Positions 25,901 through 39,105 of a stretch of 64,000 nt of DNA are shown here, piece by piece. Under the pieces are notes generated by a model that was not told where the DNA came from, did not search any database, and was given only the letters and a program-made list of their open reading frames with translations. The stretch lies in NCBI GenBank assembly GCA_027886175.1, contig JAJNNQ010000009.1:9158501-9222500 (forward strand). The letters are read 5' to 3'. Position 1 is the stretch's first letter; each line of letters starts with the position of its first letter. The position numbers and the translations under genes were made by a program. This stretch comes from Phylloscopus collybita (taxonomy: Eukaryota > Chordata > Aves > Passeriformes > Phylloscopidae).

Positions 25901-28028
25901 AATAGACCTGCATATTTGCTCAGGCCAAATCTTCTATCAGTTTTGTTATTCATCAGCCCATGAACAAAGAGTATTAAATTCATTTTATTAAGAGACATAC
26001 TGTTAATAGTTTAAATGAAGTCTCCATTATTCAAACACATTGAATCACAAACCTGGAGAGTTTTCCTGGACTCAGTGGGCTTTGAAGGGACAAAGTTGGA
26101 CCTTAGGTATACTTGAATTAAGAAAATCACTAAGCCCACAGTCTCATAGTAATTCTCTTTTGTATACATTTCCTTGGCTACATCTGGTATAGCAGACCTT
26201 CTGTCAAGCATGGAAAGCCCAAATCCCCTCTTGCTTTAGTCTGTGTGTGCAGCACTTTTAGATGGCTGGCAAAGTAAATGCTGCAGATAAAGGACGTGAA
26301 GCTTAAGGGCAATGCTGAGTCCCTCTGCAGAGCTGAGGCACCACTTGTCTGGGTGCATTACTTTGAGTTTGCCAGCAGGGATGCAGTGCCAGCAGCTTTG
26401 AAGCTTTGTTGGGGTCAGCTGCAGAGCAGGAGGTCACTGTGTTTGAAATGGAGTCCTATCTTCTCCCTGAACCTACTCTCTTCCAGGGCTTGTCTTCAGC
26501 CTGCCTCATCCAGCTCTATCTACATCAGCAGCTGTGTTTCTGGCCTTCCCCTGCTCTGGACAGGCACGAAGCAGTGCTCCATGAGGGGTTTGGAGGAGTA
26601 ACAGAGCCAAGGCTCTGCTGCTTCCAAGTGTGCTGGTGGTTTAACACCTGGGATCCCATCATTGCACTATCACCAAGTTGCCTTGAAGTACATTTTCCAC
26701 TGAGTAGGATAATATCCGGTGTGTCCCGCTGCTCAGATGTGCCTGAGGATTACTGGCATAAATTATCCACAGCATGACAGTGACAGAGTACTTCTAGCCT
26801 CCAAGCATTTGGTTGTCATGTTACATCTGACAGTTGGTGATTTCATTGCACTGTGCTGTCCAACAAAATCAAACACAAACAGCACACTTAGCTATTTTGC
26901 ATGATTTTCACAGTGAAGTCGAGTGTATATTTTGTTTTTCTTGGAATGTTGACAATTTAATAGTTATTTAACCGCAACAAATGCTCAGTGAAATTCCAGA
27001 ACCCTGCAGATATGAATCAAAAGAATGGGTCATCTTCCTCCAACCCATTCCTGCACAATGCACAGTCACTCTGTAGGAGTGCTTCATATAAATGGGTTTC
27101 CTATTGTGGAGAAATTATTTGACAGCCTCCCTTTATCTGGCTGCCTGTCAGGTAAACTCTTAGATATTTATTAGATAATGCTGAAAGGAGGCAGTGTCCT
27201 TGGAGAAGAAGAAAAATCACCTGGAAATTGAAGGGAATTTTTTAGGTGATATACCACCAATTATATTAATCATTCTTTGCACAACAACCAAAAAAGTGCC
27301 AGGTTTTGAGGTTTTTCTAAAGTGTGCCTTGAGTATCAAGTGCCATAACAGAAGCAAGGGGTCCATGTGTCAGGTGGGTACTTGGGAATCTCTGTTTCGT
27401 CTACCTTTTTCTTCTAACACTGAAAACAGTTGTTATTTCCTGTTCCTCTTTAAAGATGATCTTTAAACAGTATTAATTTTCAGGTTCTTTCCTTAAAGAA
27501 GAGTCAAAAGCCACAAAAATAAATTCAACAAATATTCATTTGTTTCATTCAGAGCTGACTATACCTTCAGGTTGAACAGGTCTGAGCAAGTTCTTCCATA
27601 ATGAAGGAACAAGTAAAGAGGCCTTTTAAAATTGTCAGTGCAGTTACTCTTACTGCAGGCAATGATAAAATATTAACCCTTTCAGAGACCTACCAAAATC
27701 CATTTACTAGCATTTAGGTTTCTTTAACCCACTATTTCAATTTTAAAGTTGTTCCACCATCCCAGTGTTCATTGCCAGTCTTTGTGTGTTTAAGTATATC
27801 CTTTTCCCCTCTCTGTGGCACGTGTCCTTACTTCCTCAGATACCCTTTGTAGTCCCAATCATATTCCTCTCAGGTTTCATTTCATTCTGCTGTATATAAG
27901 AAAGGCTCTAACAGTTTTATTCTGAGCTATGGTTTAATGCTAGTGAACAATACCAGTGCTTCTCCCAAGCACCTGCTATAATCAACGGGTACTTTGATCA
28001 TAAGTGACCAGAACAGTAGTCTTCTGGA

Positions 28029-28610
28029 CATAGAATCATTTATTTAGGTTGTAAAGATCTTTAAGGTCGTTGAGTTGGCCTTAAGCCACCACTAAACCAT
28101 GTCTCCACATGCCACAACTACATGACTTTAAATAGCTCCAGTGGTGGTGACTTCACTGCTTCCCTGGGCAGCCTTTTTCAGTGCTTGACCACCCTTCTGG
28201 TGAATACATTTCTCCTAATACCTGAACCTCCCCTGGCATGACTTGAGACTGTTGTATTTGTCCTGTTGCTTGTTACTTGGGAGAAGAGGCTGACCCCACC
28301 TGGCTACAACCTCCTTTCAGGTGAGGGATGGAGTCCCTCCTGAGCCTCCTTTTCTCCAGGCTGAACATCCCCAGCTCCTTCAACCTCTAATACTTGTGTT
28401 CCAGACCCTTTCCCAGCTCTGTTGCCCCTCTCTGGACTCACTCCAACACCTCATTGTCTTTCTTGTCATGAGGGGCCCAAGAAGGATTTGAGGTGTGACC
28501 TCACCAGTGCCAAGTACAGGGGGACAATCACTGCCCTGGTCCTGCTGGCCATGCTATTGCTGATCCAGGTCAGGTGCCATAGGCCTTCTTGCCACCTGGG
28601 CACACTGGGA
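28029..28610 (-). mobile_element. CR1 LINE 3'-end fragment, reversed
   Basis: Read on the - strand the segment follows the 3' part of avian CR1. It has the pieces that flank the 'lead article' tail, including the reverse complements of CACCTGGGCACACTG near 28.6 kb and GACATGGTTTAGTGGTGG near 28.1 kb. It ends in AAATGATTCTATG at 28029-28041, the CR1 3' terminal repeat. About 580 bp remain of an element of several kilobases, so it is a 5'-truncated, non-autonomous copy. Substitutions are frequent and no long open frame is left. The 5' boundary is approximate. Confidence 0.88.
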
Positions 28611-30107
28611 TTGTGGAATATAATATGTGATTGCATAAAAAAATAGGATGAAGAAATGTATGCCATCTCTTTTTTGTGTTATCCATTTTTTGCAGGACAC
28701 TCTAGTTGCCATTCTGGTTTTCCATGATTGATAAATTACTGCTGATCATTTATTTCACATTTGCAAATGGTACCACAGAAAAGTTTAAGTTAAAGCAATT
28801 ACCTTCTCAGTTAATTTATAGTATACCTTTATAGCAATACACATCACCATATTTCAAAACTTTCCTCATGTCTAAGCTGCCAGAATGAGCTGTTCTCAGC
28901 TGCCTTTAATTGGCATTTACATTTAAACTGGGTGAGTTAGAGTAGAATTGAACTTCTTTACCAAATTCTTTTTATGATCATTGTGAAGCTATTTGCCCTT
29001 TTGTCCTTTTTTAACTAGATATTGGTGATCTTTGACCTTCTTATAAGAAAATGATTAAATTACTAATGCCACAGATTTCATAGATTATTTTCCCACCATT
29101 TACTGTAGCATGCTCACACTTCTGACCTCAGGTTTTTCATTTCTTGTTTCTGTGCTATACCTGGCCATAAAACCCCCTCCCTGTGTTGATAGTTAGGGAC
29201 CAGATTTTTTTTGCTTTCCTGATCATGCTCATTAATGTTCTGTGCATAAATACATGGGGGAGGAATTAGGCCAGTAAGTACCAAGTCTCCTCTTGTTTTA
29301 ATTTGATGCAGTCCCCAGGCCCTTAGACAGCATTGTTCCAGTGGAAATGGCATTGCCTACACTTTCATCACTGTACTGCCTTGTCCTCACTGTCGTGTCA
29401 CACACTTGGATGAGTTTATTAACTCCTGGAAGAGAAAGGTGATTTTGTCTTTTCTGGGGAATACAGACACTCCTTTGAGCAGAGTCACAATAAACAACTC
29501 TGACTGAGAGCCCCATGCTGCTTAAAATTCCGATTAATCTTTCTCATTAATATGTATGAAAGTGTTCCCTAGCATTAATTAAAGCCCATTTCATTTCTTG
29601 GTACACACAGACCCTTTGCTTGACATGAGTCAAGTCTATTGTTTTGTCTGAGTGATGCTTCCAACTGGCTGTGTAATAATCTTTTATTATAAATTATGAA
29701 TGAGACAGAAATACCTTGTTTTTGTTACTGGCTCATTTGCTTTCACTTTTAATTATTTTGTTAGATCTTCTGTTCCTTCCATTGAGTATGGAGTTTATTT
29801 TCACTCCAGCCTTCCACAGAGTTTGGGTGTAACTCTTTCCAGCTACCCGTCCTTTCAGTGGTACATTGCATGCTCCAGTCTTTTTGGTTTTATTTACTAT
29901 CTCAAATGTAATTGCATACAGCAGCAAGAACTGAGACAATTTGTGTCTGGACACAGACTGACAGTGCTGTCAGATGCAAGAGCCAACTGGTTTTTCTATT
30001 GGGGCAATATACTGTTTTCTGTTACTGTTTCCACTTGGTCCTCTTCATTGCCATCTTTGCCTTCCTGTTTGTTAGGTGAAGGGGTTATTCAGGTGTCTGA
30101 GCAGATG

Positions 30108-30212
30108 AATGAAAAGGCCATAAAACCCACAAAAGTATTTACATATTCTGTAAAAAGAAACACTAGAACATGTGTAGCTTGCGTGGTACCAGGAGGGAAG
30201 ATCTAGCAACCT
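30108..30212 (+). repeat. Left arm of a 105-bp inverted duplication
   Basis: These 105 bases are the reverse complement of 32645-32749 with only two mismatches and no gaps. The arm begins AATGAAAAGGCCATAAAACC and ends GATCTAGCAACCT. Outside the arms the two sites show no shared sequence, and I see no target-site duplication. It may be two insertions of one unclassified interspersed repeat or a local inverted duplication. Confidence 0.93.
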
Positions 30213-32535
30213 TGTGAAATAGTAGCGCAGCTCCCGGTGAGGTACATGTGTAAATGCTCTCCAGACAATCTTCAGATCAAACTGTGGAGCCATAGGACGC
30301 CCTGATTCATTCTTTCATGCAAGCAAGTCTGTTCAGATCTCTTTCCCATCATCAGGCTGTGCTTTCTGAGGCTGTGATCTGCTTGTAGTCACTGTACATA
30401 CTAAGCACTTTTCCAGCGATACCTTTAATTAGGCATTCACCCCCGAGTCAGCAGACACGCTGTCAGGCTGTGTCAGATGTTCCTCCACTCCCTGGAGGAC
30501 AGCCTGCCAAGTGTGTGCCTTCTGTTCTTAACCTTAAACCTACTCAAGTCCCTGTGCAGGATCACCCCCTAAGGAGAAGCTCCACTTGAGCTTATTCATC
30601 CTCTGCCTGGTGATCACTTCCACTGCCTTCCCCCTTGCCCTCATCTGTTCAGCACTAGAGGAGCTGATGGGTGACCAGTTCTGCTATTCATGGGATTGAT
30701 ATTGCTGAGCCTTCCATCAAATCAAACTCTGGTTGTTGATTGTTCAGGGAACTCCTGTTTTTTCCTGGTAGCACTGGCATTGTAGAGGTGTGTGCTATAG
30801 TTGCATGCGCTATAACTGCATAGATGGTCAAGTAGGACTACACCAATAGCCTGTGACCCATTTATCCCCCTCCTGGTGGGACTGACAGGGTTACTTCATC
30901 CCAAAAAGTGGAGTTTTGTAGCTGTCTGGCTGGTTTTGCTGTCTTTGTTCTCAGAAACTGGGAAGATAGGTTGTTAGACTTCATACGATTTTGTTCCTGG
31001 TTTTGTGGGCTGCAGCTGACAAGCTCAGAAATAATAACCTTAGCATATGGAGCAGAGGTCAAATGAAGAATATTTCTCAGCTTTTCCTTGTGCATACTCA
31101 GGCTAATATTGCACAGTTAAATATGATCTTAAGGTCCCACAAAGTCAGCACTTTTTTCCTGAATAAATCCAAGGTCCATCCAGGTCCTCCTGCTGGCAAT
31201 AAATAGTGATTTCTCTTTAGCACAATTTTGAATTTATTTAAGAGCTGTCGTACCAAGAGCATCGCAAGTACTGATGCCCAGTTTCCAACCTTACAGTGTT
31301 ACAAAAAAAACTTGATTGAAATGTATGCTCAGTAATTTTGTGAATTGTATTTTACTCAGTTTGTTGGTTCATCTTGCTTTCTGGACATCCATTTTTTTCA
31401 CATGTGGAGTTAGGGATCATAGATGTGTGCATACTCTTCCTCCCCCCTCCAGGCTGAAGATGCAGTGGGGTTGTGTCGAGGTCAGGTCTAAGCTTGCTCC
31501 AGAGCAAATGGCATGTGCCCATGTTAAAGTTTCCTCTTGACAGCCCAAATTTGCCTGCTGGCTCCTGAACAGCTTTCTTAGACATCCCCAGCGTGTGACC
31601 CCTTTTCTGTTCACATGTTGCTGCCTTCAGCATTGAGGGGTTATATACCAGTGGGCTCCACGGTCCAGCTGGATCCAAACTGGTGGTTGATGTAATAACA
31701 CACATAGAAGTGTGGCACTTGAGTTGCTGGCAGTGATTGCCTGCAGCATGAGTTACTGACAGGCTCTTCTAAACTCGCTGCTTTGCACTGGAAGTCTCCA
31801 CATCCTAAATCATTACATAAAGGAAGGTATTTCTTTCTATTTTCTACAGAGTGTAAGTCCTCACTGGGGTATAAAATGACTTTATATCCTCAGGCCTCTG
31901 ACATTTACTTTCCTTTGTATTTCAGACTGCTTTCCATATTATCACCAGATTATCAGATAGAGCAAAATTTATTGTCTGTCTTGCTTAGTACCCTTGGACA
32001 GAAGGGGGAGAATAAAGCAATGTATCTCTTTGGATAAAGGAAGAAAAGTTTATTCATGTTCTGTGGAATACAGGTGGGCAGGTGGAGGGGAAGATCATAA
32101 TATGCCATTGAATTGTCTAAATAACATATAAGTCTGTTTCAGAGTCCAGTAGGATAACAAATTTTACCATTTTGTTTCTTTCTCTTAACAATCAATCCTG
32201 TAAGCTGGAATTGGGCATCCTGTGCACAATCTAGTCTCTAATTTCATCAGAGATCTCAACTCTGTAGAGTAATGATCACCTCATCTGCTTCTTGGTTTAA
32301 ATTAACACATCTCTCAGTTGGTCTCAAACCCAGGACCTGACAAATGTCTTCATCAACATCGTTTCATTATCGCTGTTGTTATTCCGGACATATTGCATTT
32401 TTGTCCCTTTTCCTCCAAGGAGATAAAAGCGATGTCAACTTCTTTTCTCAGTTCTTATTCCTGTGACTGAGAGAGGTGGTTTATCTTCAGAGGCAAGATA
32501 ACATTCTCTAGGTTTCTTCTCTGTTGCCTGTCATT

Positions 32536-32617
32536 AAAACAAAACAAAACCCAAAAAACAACAACCATCCCCCAAACAAACAAACCAAAACAACTCCAAC
32601 AACAACAGCAACAAAAA
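32536..32617. repeat. A/C-rich low-complexity block
   Basis: It contains CAAAA, CAAA and CAA units in irregular order, ending just before the right arm of the inverted duplication. It may be a degenerated A-rich tail, since it directly borders the arm (about 28 bases away). Confidence 0.75.
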
Positions 32618-32644
32618 GGGAGAAATTCACGCTGCCTTCCTTGC

Positions 32645-32749
32645 AGGTTGCTAGATCTTTCCTCCTGGTACCACTCAAGCTACACATGTTCTAGTGTTTC
32701 TTTTTACAGAATATGTAAATACTTTTGTGGGTTTTATGGCCTTTTCATT
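32645..32749 (-). repeat. Right arm of a 105-bp inverted duplication
   Basis: This is the reversed partner of 30108-30212, with 103 of 105 bases identical. The arms are separated by 2432 bases. Both are in AFAP1 intron 2, so the pre-mRNA could fold them into a double helix of about 105 bp. The spacer shows no transposase or reverse transcriptase frame, so these are not convincing terminal repeats of a DNA transposon. Confidence 0.93.
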
Positions 32750-33038
32750 TTTTCAGGTAAACTATTGAAAAGTTATTTAATAAAAACCTAATTCATAATT
32801 CATAACTTCATCAAAATTCTTCCATTAAAAATTGCTGAGTGGAAAGAGGGAAACAATACAGCTAGCAATAGTAAAACTTTATAAATATTAGTAACTAATA
32901 CCAGAATGCACGCAAATACGTTTTTATATATCTTGGTGGTCACACTCATATACTCCATAGCTGCCAAAAGATGTAGTTGTTTATGGTACAGATTTGAGTG
33001 AGATATTTTTATTTTGCATTTAATCAATTGTGGGTCGG

Positions 33039-33064
33039 TTTTTGTTTGTTTGTTTGTTTGTTTT
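33039..33064. repeat. (GTTT)n microsatellite
   Basis: About five GTTT units stand inside a T-rich stretch. It is a simple tetranucleotide repeat. Confidence 0.8.
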
Positions 33065-35981
33065 AATATTAAAGCAGCCCCATTTTTATCAGAAAGTATT
33101 TAATGTTGGATGTTTCTGTTTCTCCCTCTTAAAAAAATATTTTTTGTAATTGTTTTCAACTTTGTTATGGCAAGCACTGCAAAATGCATTTCAGAGAGGA
33201 GGGCCCAGTTAATTCAGCAATGGGTTCCATCTGTGTTGACGTTGGCTGCACAGCCCAGCCCGCCCCAGCTGTATGAAGTAACTGGTGCTCCAGCAGGGTT
33301 GAAATCAGACAAGCACCATTTGTGTTTCATTTCCTTTTTTCTTTCTTTCTGAATAACATTTTGTCTAAAAACAAGGATCTTTTTTTTTTTTTCTTTCCTC
33401 CTGATCTTTATTGGAGCCTACATTTGTCCCCGGATAAAATACAGCTTTGAAACCTCTGTGCTGTGTCAAGTCAAAATTGGAATGACTCAGGACATGTATT
33501 TCCTGGGTGAATGAGGTTCAGTAATAATAGGAATTTCATATATTGTATACACCTGATGGAAAAAAGGGTTTAAGGCTAGACCAAAAAATTAATTTGTCTA
33601 ATGAAAAAGGTGTTATGAATCTATATTGCCCCAGGAAAAAAACTGGGACCACAACTAATGAGAACAAGGTTCTCTCCACTTGTGTGAAGGGGGAAAACCA
33701 AGTCTTTGGAGGCAGTTCTGCTTCTTGTGTCTAGCACCTCAGGTCACACAGAGGTAGAGCAATTCATAATTGTTGTCAATTTTCCAACAGTAACGAACAT
33801 GTAATAATTTTAATGACCCTTATGCCTGTTGCGAAGCCATAGCTAACCTTGAAAGACTCATTTATTTTGTCATGATGTGTAGGTTGACAATTTGATTTTT
33901 TTTTCAGCAAAATTACAGGGTTACTACACTAAAAGTCATATTTTTTCTTTATTTTGCTTCTTACACAGATAATTTCTCTAGCAAAGCTGGTCTGTGAGGA
34001 AATCTCATTTGGTTCACATTGTAGGTAACAGTAATTGCCAACTGTAATTTGTAATTGATTGTGATGTAAGAAGTTGGCTGTATCATTTGATATTAGAAGT
34101 AATATTAGTGTAAATTTCAATCTGACCAGGATTTTCTGTGTTCAGTGGTGAATCAGTTCATTGTTCATGAAAAAGTTTCTCAATTTTCTTGGTGTGCGAA
34201 GGTAAATCCATGCTGGATGAGCTGAAGGGCAGGGTTAGTCACTAGCTCCTTGCCTGCCTGCACACTGGGAATGCACAAGCACTTACCTGCAAGGTGGAAT
34301 AACCTACTTGAAATGAATTTAACTACAGAGCACTCTAAGAGTGGGACTCATCTTAGTGATGGTGTTAAGAATTAGGTGACTGGCGTAGGTGTGTAATCAG
34401 CAATGAGATTTGGAGATGTCTAGCTTTGAAATAGTCAAAGATGAATCCAGCCCTGAAAGTGCCCACAGAAGTAATTTCACTGCAGTTAATGGCACATGTT
34501 ATTAAAGCTCAGGCTCCTCCCAGGTAACTTCAGGTCTGTAGCAAAAGAGGAGCATAGTTGCTGTGGCTTCATCTGGGTGATGTGGAAGAAGGCTCTGCTA
34601 GACTGGTCAGCTCACCTGAGGTAAAGTCCAAAAGTGTCTGACCAGTTTATCTCTTCAGTATCTCTGTTTATTCCCTTAGTTTACACTGGATCAGTCCAAT
34701 GCAGACATGGCTGCATCTCTGTTGTTACACAAAACAAAGATTTAAAAAAGAAAGATGTATTGAAAAAGTGTTATTGGAGGAATGTGACTCTGCTTGCAAG
34801 TTAAATTTTTGTAATCAGGCAGTAAACCATTGGTGCTGAAAAAAGGCTTCAATATTTTCTCTAACACATAAATATGAAACTAAAAACCTAAAAACCAAAT
34901 AATGAATGGGTTCTATAAAATACAGTCTTTTTGGTACTTGTTAAGGATATACTACATAAAGTCATATGGAAGGAGTCACAGAGTACTAAATTTACTTTGT
35001 TATTATATCAATATACCAACAGTTGGTCAGTTTTAAATTTAAAACAGGTTTATATTTAAAAAAAGCATTTTAGAACTTGACCTAGTATTTGGCATATTTA
35101 TTTTATCATATAATAGTTTCTTGATGTTTCAAACTTTTCCTTGTTTGTAGCTCACTTTTCACTGTGTAGAAATAGCATTAAAACCATTAATATGTATATA
35201 AAGAATTGATTTGCCATTGAAAAAACACCTACTGTGAAAATATGTTAAATTTTCTCTCCTTAGCCTCTGCCAGCCCAGGCTGTTTAACTTTTCTAAAGTG
35301 TCCAACCAAACTGCTGTTTGCTGCTGTAATGTGAATTATTTCAGTTGTAAAATACTAATAAATAAGCCTTAAAACTGTAAAGTGGTCTATGCATAGAAAT
35401 CTCTTTCCTACACCGACTCATTAGATTTCCAGTTCTTAAATGGAGAACTATATCTTTTCAGCATTTTTACCACTTAATGCTGTTGTAGAGTAAAATTCTT
35501 TTAATGTAGATGTTACATTGATTTTGCCATCCTTACCAATGACAAGTAGGATTCTACAGCGTTTTATCATCTCCAAAGGACTCAGTTGGAGGACATGAAA
35601 GAAAGTTTTGTTTCCTTATCATGTTTAGAGGTAAAGGTCTGGACAATAATGATACATTTAAAAATGTATCAACATGTTATGAATCATAATTAAGTTCCTT
35701 TACTGCTCCAAGTCTCAACCTTTACACATTATTGTTTAATTATAACAACATATGAGGAACTAGAGATTTGGGCTTACTTCTCATCTAAAAGATGCTACCT
35801 TGCAGAACATCTAATTGAGCCCTCCAGAGCCTTGCCTTTAGAGAAAGTTAACATAAGAAGTAGTCACAAGAGCAGGGTTTATGAAGCTGGTTGCATTGGC
35901 ACTGATCATGAACAGATGTTCTGTCCATGTTAATTTAACCCTGTTGGTCTGTAATCACTTTTTCTTTTTTTGTTCATTTAG

Positions 35982-36095
<114 letters not shown>

Positions 36096-37497
36096 TAAGC
36101 TATTTCCAGGCACTTTCTGAGCAATTGGTAATTCCAGTGTCTTTCAGCTTTTTTATTACCTGAGAACTCCATCTCTGTTGGTGCTGGGGTGGATCTGTCG
36201 TAAGCGTTACTTTGACAGTTTGGGCCAGTTCTGGTTATCCTTGCTGGCCATGCATTGGATTGGCAGAACTGGTTTGGTGTGCTCAAACCAGGCTCCTTTT
36301 ACAGAAAACTAAACTTGGAGCTCTAGTGAGGAGCACATAAACAGGTTTCAGCAGTCCAAATTAGCCATTAGTGTTTTAGACTGCTTTGAACCACAGACGA
36401 TGGGGACGTTGGACCAGGAGTCCAGGGTTGAATATTGCCCAGAGTAAAGCCCTCTCAATTTATCACACTATGAAAGTAGAGGCCTCAGAAACTGGTACTG
36501 ACCTGCTCATCTGTCTGCTGTGCTTCCATTACACTGAATTGCTTGCTAAAATAGACAAATAAAAAGAAAAAAAAAAAAGTAATTATTGGAAAGATGTGAT
36601 TTGCAGCACTTCTGATGACGCATTGTGGGAAAGGGATGAACTGGTCACAGCAGCTCCCACAAGCCATGTGCGATGCCCACAACAGTACTTTTGTCCACTC
36701 ATTCAGGGCAGTAGGCAAAGGGCTGCCTCTGGCTGTCTAGCAGAATGTCCTTCTGCAACACCCAAATGTTCTTTTTCACACCCAAATACTTCCCCAAGGA
36801 CCTGTGCAGTTCAGTGGAGCTGTGCTGAGAGCACCATGATGAAACACTGAAATGATTGCTGTGACCTTTACACAGGGTCAGTCAACAGCATATTATGAAC
36901 CATCTTTTTGCTGCTTTTTTATTGGCTGGGGTAATTCATTACTTGTGTAGGGCTGATTTATCACTAATCATTATTTTCTATGGTCCAAAGATTAAAGACA
37001 TATCTTCCCCTATTTTAAAGCCATTTTAATTATTTTAAGTTATCTCTCTGTTCTTAAAACATGCATAGGAGTCACTTTAAAACTAAAATACTATTCATCT
37101 GTACGCTGCACAAACTGATGTTATCTAGCAGCTTTTAATTAACCTGAGAAATTCAAGGTAAGAAAGACTGTCATGTGCTAGAAAGCAAATGAAACACATG
37201 GACTTAGAAGAGCAGCAGAATCACTCTTCTCTTCATTTCTTCATTTGAAATGCTGCAGGGTGGCCCTGCTACACCATATAACCCAGTGAGCTTCTGACTT
37301 GGGTTTTCTTCTTAAACAAGAGCCACGCTCAGGCAGAAGAATATTAATAGTGCAAATATTAATAGCACTGCTAAAAAATCACCTAGGGAAAAACAAGACA
37401 AAGTATGAAGCCGATTTATTATTGTACTTAACTATTTAAATGCATAAACATATTTAGGAAATCAGGCTTAAAAGTTCATTAATAATCCCATAATTTA

Positions 37498-37548
37498 AAT
37501 ATATCTATATATCTATATATCTATATATATCTATATATATATATATCT
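37498..37548. repeat. ATCTAT/TA microsatellite
   Basis: About 50 bases of alternating TA with regularly spaced TATC units. It is likely variable in length between individuals. Confidence 0.9.
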
Positions 37549-38911
37549 CCAGACATTTAAAGCTCTGGTAATGTGATTTAACATTTCACTTGCTGAGATG
37601 TAGTTAAATTTTCTTATGCTCTGAACTTTATCACATCTTAAAAATTGTGTTAAAAGAATTTCTCTCTTCACTGGTAATGAAGTTGCTTTTAAATTCACAG
37701 TGCAATTAGGAATACATCTTTGCTCATGCGAAACATCCGCTAAATTTACTTATGTGGTAATTAAAATCAGCTACCAAAGTGTATTAAAATATATAACCAT
37801 AGCTGTTTGGAGTATTTGAGATGGAGAAGACAATAGAAAAAAGTGCTTGAAGTAGAAATGCAAGAATGCATCTATTGGGATAGATATAATTATTTTGAGA
37901 ATATTTTTGTAATGTCATTAATAGCAAGGAGACTTACATAACGTGTCTTACCTGTAAAAGTAAACAAGCACTGAAGAAAATTGCAGAACATGGTCATGAA
38001 AGTGAAATATCCATAACTTTCCCAAGTCCTTCTAATTGGTTTGTAAATAAGTACTTGCATGTAGATGAAAGCAAGAGTGTGTATGTCTTGTCTGATAACT
38101 CTCTCCATATGAGAAGCTACTGATGTGTACAATATACCTAAAATAATACAGATTAGTTTTAGGAATACACAATTGCAAATAATATGAAAGTCCACTGTGA
38201 TTTTCACCCCATAACAGTGGGAAATTTTTGTGAATGTGAGGGTGAAAACAAATGCCAAGAAGAAGTCAGATTAATCAGAAAGTGCCAAATATGCAAAAAC
38301 TGGTAGATTAGCACTGGAACATGTTGTATCAGTGCATCCTTATCCTCTGAGACTTTTATAGACTTAATAAATGCGCTTTGTTTTGGAGAGAGACACATTT
38401 TTTTCCATATGCTAGTTTGTGTCTCAGAGCCTGGAAACCTTGTTTTGGATGTGATAGAGCAGTTTGGAGAACAAGCAGTAGAAGCAGGATGTGGTAAAGA
38501 GAAGCCAAGTTTCATCAGAGATGATATGAGCACTTCAGGGTGGGCATCCTTCCTGGTGTGAGTCACACAAGAAGCTCTTCATCTGGCCAAGAGTCCCACA
38601 AACCAAGAAGGGAGACATGAGGAGAATTTAATGGGCAGGATATGGCAACAGGTCCCCAAAGATCCCATTAGCCTGGGTCAGGATGGGAGTCTCAGTAGCT
38701 CCTGTTGGCCTTCATCCTCCTAGAAAGAGAGATTTGGATAAAACTGCAACTGCAGTGCCAGCAGAGTCCCTGTGCTGAGCATACAGCTTATGGCTAACAG
38801 GAAGTCTGCACTTGGAATGCTTTCGAGCCACATAGGAAATAACTGTAGGGTATTAAACATGCAGAATTTCACTTTCTACTGCAAAGTCCCAATCAGCACT
38901 TTCTACAATTA

Positions 38912-38924
38912 TTTTTTTTTTTTT
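38912..38924. repeat. Poly-T run (T13)
   Basis: A homopolymer of 13 T in intron 3 with no associated element. Confidence 0.8.
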
Positions 38925-39050
38925 GGAAACTGGTAGAACTTGCTGTAAGAAGATAATAGGCTTCAATGTTGTGAGGAAAACCCAATGATTTAACTAAGTA
39001 AATTTGCTAGTAATAAGGCAAGATTGTTGCATGGGACTTATAGTCAGAAG

Positions 39051-39105
39051 AATTACAGGTCATCCCTTTGCCCTTCTGTATAGGGCAAAGGGATGACCTG
39101 TAATT
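39051..39105. repeat. Perfect 24-bp inverted repeat with 7-base loop
   Basis: The left arm at 39051-39074 (AATTACAGGTCATCCCTTTG plus CCCT) and the right arm at 39082-39105 are exact reverse complements. The loop is TCTGTAT at 39075-39081. A transcript of either strand would form a 24-bp stem without bulges. It is too short and too perfect for a typical animal microRNA precursor. It resembles the product of template switching during replication or a tiny foldback element. Confidence 0.95.

Larger units (their letters stand above)
22969..35981 (+). other. AFAP1: AFAP1 intron 2 (about 13.0 kb)
   Basis: This is the longest complete intron in the window, from GTGAGT to TTCATTTAG. It holds a reversed CR1 fragment (28.0-28.6 kb), a 105-bp inverted duplication (arms near 30.1 and 32.7 kb), an A/C-rich block near 32.55 kb, a (GTTT)n run near 33.05 kb and T tracts. 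An AT-rich stretch near 29.53-29.60 kb has several TAAT cores. No further exon is recognisable. The longest open frame (29700-30206, 168 codons) resembles no known protein and overlaps one arm of the inverted duplication. Confidence 0.9.

Noticed and set aside
29700..30206. 168-codon open frame on the + strand, among the longest in the window
   Set aside because: It resembles no known protein, is rich in Phe/Ser/Tyr as AT-rich intron shadows are, runs into one arm of the inverted duplication and has no splice or promoter context. It lies within AFAP1 intron 2.
30108..32749. DNA transposon with 105-bp terminal inverted repeats
   Set aside because: There is no transposase-like frame between the arms and no target-site duplication outside them. 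The spacer looks like ordinary intron.
39051..39105. microRNA precursor
   Set aside because: The stem is only 24 bp, with perfect pairing and a tiny loop. Animal precursors normally have about 30 bp or more with mismatches.
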